The notes beneath the pieces are model-generated. The model saw nothing but the letters and a program-made list of their open reading frames with translations, was not told the DNA's origin and did not search any database. DNA of 9,415 bases from assembly GCA_021772555.1 (NCBI GenBank), contig JAJFLT010000413.1:1-9415 (forward strand), given 5' to 3'. The stretch is from Opitutales bacterium (GTDB lineage Bacteria > Verrucomicrobiota > Verrucomicrobiia > Opitutales > UBA2987). Numbering within the stretch: position 1 is the first letter of the stretch; every line of letters starts with the position of its first letter. The position numbers were made by a program, and so were the translations under genes. Shown here in pieces: positions 5,748-9,415 of the stretch.

Positions 5748-7091
5748 TCAAGGCTCGAAATGCCAGGTCTTCTCCGGTTCCTCACTGTAACGGATGACAG
5801 CATAGTATATGCCGTGCCTCTCCTTCCAATTTTCGGTGACAGGTGGAAGGCCGTGATGAACATGTGAGACGTTCATGGTCCGTACCCGCCAAACGACGTA
5901 CTGTTCACGACCATCTGCGTAGGGAAGAAGTTTACACATATCCGCCCGGGGGACGGTTTCCTCGGGAAGAACTCCGCAATTCACATTGTCGAAGATTTCG
6001 CGGCGGTTACTCCCCTCGGCATTTTGTGGATCGATATCCCAGCAGTAGAGGGGATTGCGCGTGTGCCCGTAGGGTGACGCCTTGGGATCGCCGGTAAAAA
6101 GCCTCAGTATTCCATCGGCGCACCGATACTGGGTCGACGGAGCGGCACAAGGAGGGTTTGAAGACCATGAAGGGGATTGACTACCGCTAAAGGGATCGTC
6201 CGTGTGTATCAATACCACGCCGGGCTCCCAACCCCCATTTTCCCACATGTGCCTTTCCGACCCTATGATCCAACCGTTATCCATGCGCGAAACGCTCGCA
6301 TATCCAAGTTTCCACTCCCTGATCACGGGACTGGTTTCCACCCATTCATAAAGGCCTGTCTTCGTATTGAACCGATGCTTCAAGGCCGCCGACCGGCTTG
6401 GGTTCTTGTCTTCAAAAATGCCCTCGTTGAAATTGTTGACGTCCACCCACTCGGTGGCCTCCTCGTTGAAGGGAACCGGTTGGACAAAAGTTTGGCTCAT
6501 ATTATGCAAGCCATCAGTGCTGCAGAACCGCTCGCCTTCCTCGTAACCCTTCTGACGCAGGGATCGGGTTTCCTGAAGAACTTCAATATCGTCCTCTTTT
6601 TCGTTGAGACGGAACTGGGTCCATTCCACATCCTGGGTCGGCCTCCAGAGCGTATTGTCCCGTTCCACAAATCCCGTTCGCCGGTTCAACCTGCCGGGCG
6701 ACATGACCCGCCACTTCACGGCGAAAACGTTCGCATTGACGGCGGCCTTCCCTCTAATCACCGCCCCTTTCGGCACACCGAAGGCCACAGGTGATCCCTG
6801 CTGCCGAATCAGCGAGGAACCGTCTCCGAATGGGTCCCAGTCGTCGATCGACGATTTGAGCAGACCCTCTTTCAATAGAGCTCCGTCCGGTGTGTTCGCT
6901 CGAATCTGGTAGATTATGCTTTGATCATCGTCGCCGCAGCGCCAACCCCTTGTCGCGTAAACCAGGAGCCACCTGCTCCGGCTAACCGGTATCCCGTTTG
7001 GGTGGGCGGGAAAAATCCCATCCTTGCGGGTCTCCCCGGGTAGCCCGCATTCGGCAATCAGTCTTCCCTTATACTCTATGCTTTCTATCAT
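5748..7091 (-). CDS. Propeller-like (sialidase/BNR-type?) protein B, paralogue of the gene at 925-2241
   Basis: Protein of 447 residues (448 if the ATG at 7094 is used) without signal peptide or membrane segment. It is homologous to protein A along its length: by hand, about 58 of the first 91 positions are identical. Shared blocks include YATRGWR (45-51), DDD-SIIYQ, SIDDWD, PKGA, ANVF, YEW, FTGDP-ASPY, RNPLY, EIFDN, MCKLLP and HGIY. It has insertions relative to A in the middle (EGIFEDKNPSRS, and HMWENGGWEPG). Two adjacent ATGs exist. The one at 7091 is preferred because AGGA (7097-7100) lies 5 bases away, against 2 for the ATG at 7094, and because it aligns with the start of A. The fold looks like a five- or six-bladed beta-propeller, perhaps sialidase-like; the substrate and even catalysis are uncertain. 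It is transcribed divergently from the NHL-propeller gene. Confidence 0.85.
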   Translation of the reverse strand: MIESIEYKGRLIAECGLPGETRKDGIFPAHPNGIPVSRSRWLLVYATRGWRCGDDDQSIIYQIRANTPDGALLKEGLLKSSIDDWDPFGDGSSLIRQQGSPVAFGVPKGAVIRGKAAVNANVFAVKWRVMSPGRLNRRTGFVERDNTLWRPTQDVEWTQFRLNEKEDDIEVLQETRSLRQKGYEEGERFCSTDGLHNMSQTFVQPVPFNEEATEWVDVNNFNEGIFEDKNPSRSAALKHRFNTKTGLYEWVETSPVIREWKLGYASVSRMDNGWIIGSERHMWENGGWEPGVVLIHTDDPFSGSQSPSWSSNPPCAAPSTQYRCADGILRLFTGDPKASPYGHTRNPLYCWDIDPQNAEGSNRREIFDNVNCGVLPEETVPRADMCKLLPYADGREQYVVWRVRTMNVSHVHHGLPPVTENWKERHGIYYAVIRYSEEPEKTWHFEP

Positions 7092-7094
7092 CAT

Positions 7095-7349
7095 TTTCCT
7101 GACGTAATGAAAGGATCGATCTGTGGTTGGAGCATTGGGAGAGCCCGCTGCGTAAGAGCCGGGCCTGTCTTATCGACTTGATCTACGCGAGTCAGGATAA
7201 CGATGAGCTTGAGTAAATGGCAACGACAAAGTGCCTAGACCGCTTGATTTCTAATTACAATGAGGTAGATGTTCCTTGAGCACATTTTCAGGTGGACTTA
7301 ATTCGCCATCTGGCTTGCAATAGCGAGCAACTAAACGGGAAATGGAAAT
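7095..7349. promoter_or_regulatory. Divergent intergenic region, presumed to hold two promoters
   Basis: These 255 bases lie between the starts of propeller B (minus) and the NHL protein (plus), so promoters for both are expected here. The only sites I can support are the two ribosome-binding sites: AGGA at 7097-7100 for B, and GGAAAT directly before the ATG at 7350 for the NHL gene. No clear -35/-10 pair, operator palindrome or small gene was found. Confidence 0.3.
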
Positions 7350-8210
7350 ATGATCTTAGGAAAAGGAAAATTTTGCTATAGATTCGTAGAAAATTGGGGA
7401 ACAGGACCGGAAGGGCGTCCCTTTGGAGGGGTGCTTCCCTCCGTTGCCACCGATTCTCAGGACCGCGTTTATATCACCCGGCGCACACCGCCTGCGGTCC
7501 TTGTCTACGATCGTGAAGGTCGTTATCTGACGCAATGGGGAGAGGATATCTTCCATAAGCCCCACAGCGTTTGGATCAATGACCAGGAGGAAGTCTTTGT
7601 CACCGATACGGAAGATCACACTGTCCGCCTCCTAACGACCGACGGAAAATTGATTAGAACCTGGGGTACAGAAGGCGTGCCGGGAGCACCCGGGGAGCCG
7701 TTCAACCGGCCGACTTGGGCGATTCGCTCGTCGGCAGGCGATATCTTTGTCACCGACGGCTATGGCCAACATCAGGTACATCACTTTTCCGCTGACGGCG
7801 ATCTCCTCCACTCGTGGGGATCGGAGGGCGCCGAACCCGGCCAGTTCAGCCTACCTCACGGTATTCGCGTGGATCCGCGGGGACGCGTTCTCGCTTTGGA
7901 CAGGGATCCTAACCACCGCCTCCAGGTTTTCGATACCGGCGGTAACTTTATCGAACAGTGGACCGACCTCTATGGCCCCAATGATATCTGTATTGATGAG
8001 GACGAAATCGTCTACATCGCGGAGGGCGGGAGCCACTGCATCAGCCTCTGGACCCTGGATGGTGAACTATTGAACCGCTTGGGCTCCAAGGGAGATCGCC
8101 CTGGTCAGTTTGCCACCGGGCTTCACGGGATTTGGGTCGACTCGCACGGGGATATCTACGTCACCGAGGTCTTGGTGGACAGTCGCCTGCATAAGCTTGA
8201 GCGCATCTGA
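7350..8210 (+). CDS. NHL-repeat six-bladed beta-propeller protein
   Basis: A 286-residue protein made almost entirely of NHL repeats. Successive blades are seen as PSVATDSQDRVYITRR (30-45), KPHSVWINDQEEVFVTDT (70-87), RPTWAIRSSAGDIFVTDG (120-137), LPHGIRVDPRGRVLALDR (168-185), GPNDICIDEDEIVYIAEG (209-226) and LHGIWVDSHGDIYVTEV (258-274). Each blade ends in a 'G-x-x-x-x-x-WG'-like turn (TQWGED, RTWGTEG, HSWGSEG). This count fits a closed six-bladed propeller. It resembles the catalytic fold of peptidyl-alpha-hydroxyglycine amidating lyase, and bacterial proteins of this look are often labelled that way, but activity cannot be confirmed. There is no signal peptide, so it is probably cytoplasmic. 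The ATG at 7350 is preceded by GGAAAT. It ends 83 bases before the stop of the convergent dehydratase gene. Confidence 0.88.
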   Translation: MILGKGKFCYRFVENWGTGPEGRPFGGVLPSVATDSQDRVYITRRTPPAVLVYDREGRYLTQWGEDIFHKPHSVWINDQEEVFVTDTEDHTVRLLTTDGKLIRTWGTEGVPGAPGEPFNRPTWAIRSSAGDIFVTDGYGQHQVHHFSADGDLLHSWGSEGAEPGQFSLPHGIRVDPRGRVLALDRDPNHRLQVFDTGGNFIEQWTDLYGPNDICIDEDEIVYIAEGGSHCISLWTLDGELLNRLGSKGDRPGQFATGLHGIWVDSHGDIYVTEVLVDSRLHKLERI

Positions 8211-8293
8211 TCTGAGTCTCCGGCGCAATTAATCTTTGCCAAGGAAGTTGTGTATCTGCTTTTACCGATGCGGCAGGAGATATTTAAAAAGCT

Positions 8294-9415
8294 TTAAATC
8301 CAGCTTTTAGGCATCTTCAAATCGGCCGGATTGGTCAGCGGTGGATGGGCGGCGATTTCATCCTCATTGATCTCCAACCCGAGCCCTGGAGCATCGCTTA
8401 GAGTCGCGTGCCCATCCTTCTGGCGTGGAAATCCATCGAAGACGGTAAAATACTGGTCCGAGTAAAACTCGGCATGATACTCCTGTATCTCGAAATTGAC
8501 GATTGAAGCCGCCAGATGCATCTCGGCAATCGCCCCAACCGGTGAGCACACATTGTGTGGAGCGATCGTGACGTGCCGGGCCTCCGCGATGATGGCAATT
8601 TTTTTCAACTCGGTGATGCCTCCGGCGAGGGCGATGTCGGGCTGGAGGACATCTGCGGCGGCGGCTTCAACAATCTGCGCAAAGGGAAATTTGGTGTAAA
8701 GCCTTTCGCCGGTGGCGATCGGGATATTTACCCGGTTGCGAACCTGGGCGAGCTCGGAGATGTTTTCAGGAGCTACCGGTTCCTCGTAAAAATAGGGACG
8801 AAACTCCTCCATGCGAAGCCCGATCTGGACGGCCGCGGCAACATTAAACCGGGCGTGTGCTTCCAAAAGGATGTCGCAACCGGGGCCGACCGCTTCACGG
8901 ACGGCGGCCATCCGGTCGCATGCGAGCTGCAATTCCGCGGTCGAAATCTGGTAATGGCTGAAACGCCCGAAGGGGTCGAATTTCAGAGCAGTATAGCCCA
9001 TGGAGACGACTTTCTCCGCCTCCGCGGCGTTCTCCTCTGGAGTGCCCGGATTGGAGTACCACCCATTCGCGTAGACTCGGATCTGCTCTCTCTGTGCCCC
9101 CCCGAGTAACTGGTAGACAGGCCGTTTGAGAATTTTACCCTTCAAATCCCACAGGGCGATATCGATCCCCGAAAGGGCCGTTGTCTCCAACCGCCCACCG
9201 CGCATGCGGGTGTTGTGATAGATCGCCGACCAGTGCACCTCTGTGTCCAAAGGATCCTTCCCTAACAGGAATCGCTCCACAAAGGTTGTGGCGATCATTT
9301 TCACCTCCCCCTCGTGCGACAACGAACTGGCGTCCCCGAAGCCGATCAGTCCCGGCTCGTCCGTTTTCAGAACGACGACCAGCCAGTTACGCTTGGTGTT
9401 GTGGTGCTGGGCGGA
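8294..9415 (-). CDS. Mandelate racemase/enolase-superfamily acid-sugar dehydratase, 5' end outside window
   Basis: The frame is open to base 9415, and the 373 visible residues begin inside the N-terminal capping domain (LVVVLKTDEPGLIGFGDASS), so the true start is to the right of the window. Numbered from the first visible residue, the barrel residues are K145-x-D147 (ALKFDPFG), E185 and H187 (LLEAHARF), E211 (YFYEEPV), E237 (TGERLYT), H287 (IAPHN) and E312 (IQEYH). The spacing of E185-H187-E211-E237-H287-E312 equals that of D183-H185-E209-E235-H285-E310 in E. coli D-galactonate dehydratase. This supports Mg-dependent dehydration of an aldonic acid to a 2-keto-3-deoxy acid in the cytoplasm. 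The first metal ligand is Glu instead of Asp, and overall similarity is only partial, so the sugar acid is not identified. No aldolase or kinase of the pathway is in view. Confidence 0.92.
   Translation of the reverse strand, partial: SAQHHNTKRNWLVVVLKTDEPGLIGFGDASSLSHEGEVKMIATTFVERFLLGKDPLDTEVHWSAIYHNTRMRGGRLETTALSGIDIALWDLKGKILKRPVYQLLGGAQREQIRVYANGWYSNPGTPEENAAEAEKVVSMGYTALKFDPFGRFSHYQISTAELQLACDRMAAVREAVGPGCDILLEAHARFNVAAAVQIGLRMEEFRPYFYEEPVAPENISELAQVRNRVNIPIATGERLYTKFPFAQIVEAAAADVLQPDIALAGGITELKKIAIIAEARHVTIAPHNVCSPVGAIAEMHLAASIVNFEIQEYHAEFYSDQYFTVFDGFPRQKDGHATLSDAPGLGLEINEDEIAAHPPLTNPADLKMPKSWI

Noticed and set aside
6177..6794. 205-codon plus-strand open frame
   Set aside because: It lies wholly antisense to propeller protein B, whose reading frame is supported by homology with protein A.
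8287..8308. AAAAGC/GCTTTT inverted repeat between the convergent NHL and dehydratase genes
   Set aside because: The stem is only 6 bp, mostly A-T, with a 10-base loop, and it overlaps the dehydratase stop. It is too weak to call a terminator.
8555..9109. 184-codon plus-strand open frame
   Set aside because: It is antisense to the dehydratase, whose active-site residues are clear in the opposite frame.

Overview
The window holds seven protein-coding regions from what looks like an uncultured bacterium with a large catabolic gene repertoire. The mix is a PhyH-type Fe(II)/2-oxoglutarate oxygenase, two related propeller proteins, a lipoprotein solute-binding protein, an NHL-repeat propeller and an acid-sugar dehydratase of the enolase superfamily. 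From general knowledge this recalls environmental lineages such as Latescibacterota, Poribacteria, Verrucomicrobiota or Planctomycetota. Nothing in the window fixes the taxon. The lipobox protein is compatible with a Gram-negative-type envelope.

Layout: (1) 1-789, end of a PhyH-family oxygenase gene that is open at the left edge. (2) 925-2241, propeller-like protein A. (3) 2242-3779, about 1.5 kb of AT-richer, non-operonic DNA. Its only convincing gene is a minus-strand GNAT acetyltransferase at 2616-3167. (4) 3780-5735, oligopeptide-type ABC solute-binding lipoprotein. (5) 5748-7091 on the minus strand, propeller-like protein B, a clear paralogue of A. (6) 7350-8210, NHL-repeat propeller. 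(7) 8294-9415 on the minus strand, mandelate racemase/enolase-superfamily dehydratase that is open at the right edge.

How the genes may work together (inference): the SBP would capture an oligopeptide, glycoside or other organic solute outside the cytoplasmic membrane. The propeller proteins, the PhyH oxygenase and the acid-sugar dehydratase would act on small organic substrates in the cytoplasm. The strands alternate (+,+,-,+,-,+,-), so this is a set of independently transcribed accessory genes rather than one operon. No permease or ATPase partner for the SBP is present.

The most interesting signal is in the AT-rich island. On the minus strand, directly downstream of the GNAT gene, there is a roughly 70-bp imperfect palindrome (2434-2503) with the layout of an integron attC recombination site. 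The sequence just upstream of the GNAT start (3187-3193) begins with bases complementary to the outer arm of that site, as expected for the leading edge of a gene cassette. This suggests a solitary, integrase-less gene cassette of about 751 bp (2442-3192). Beside it, a second stretch (3211-3739) is bounded by a 12-bp direct repeat with weak inverted termini and may be a small non-autonomous element.
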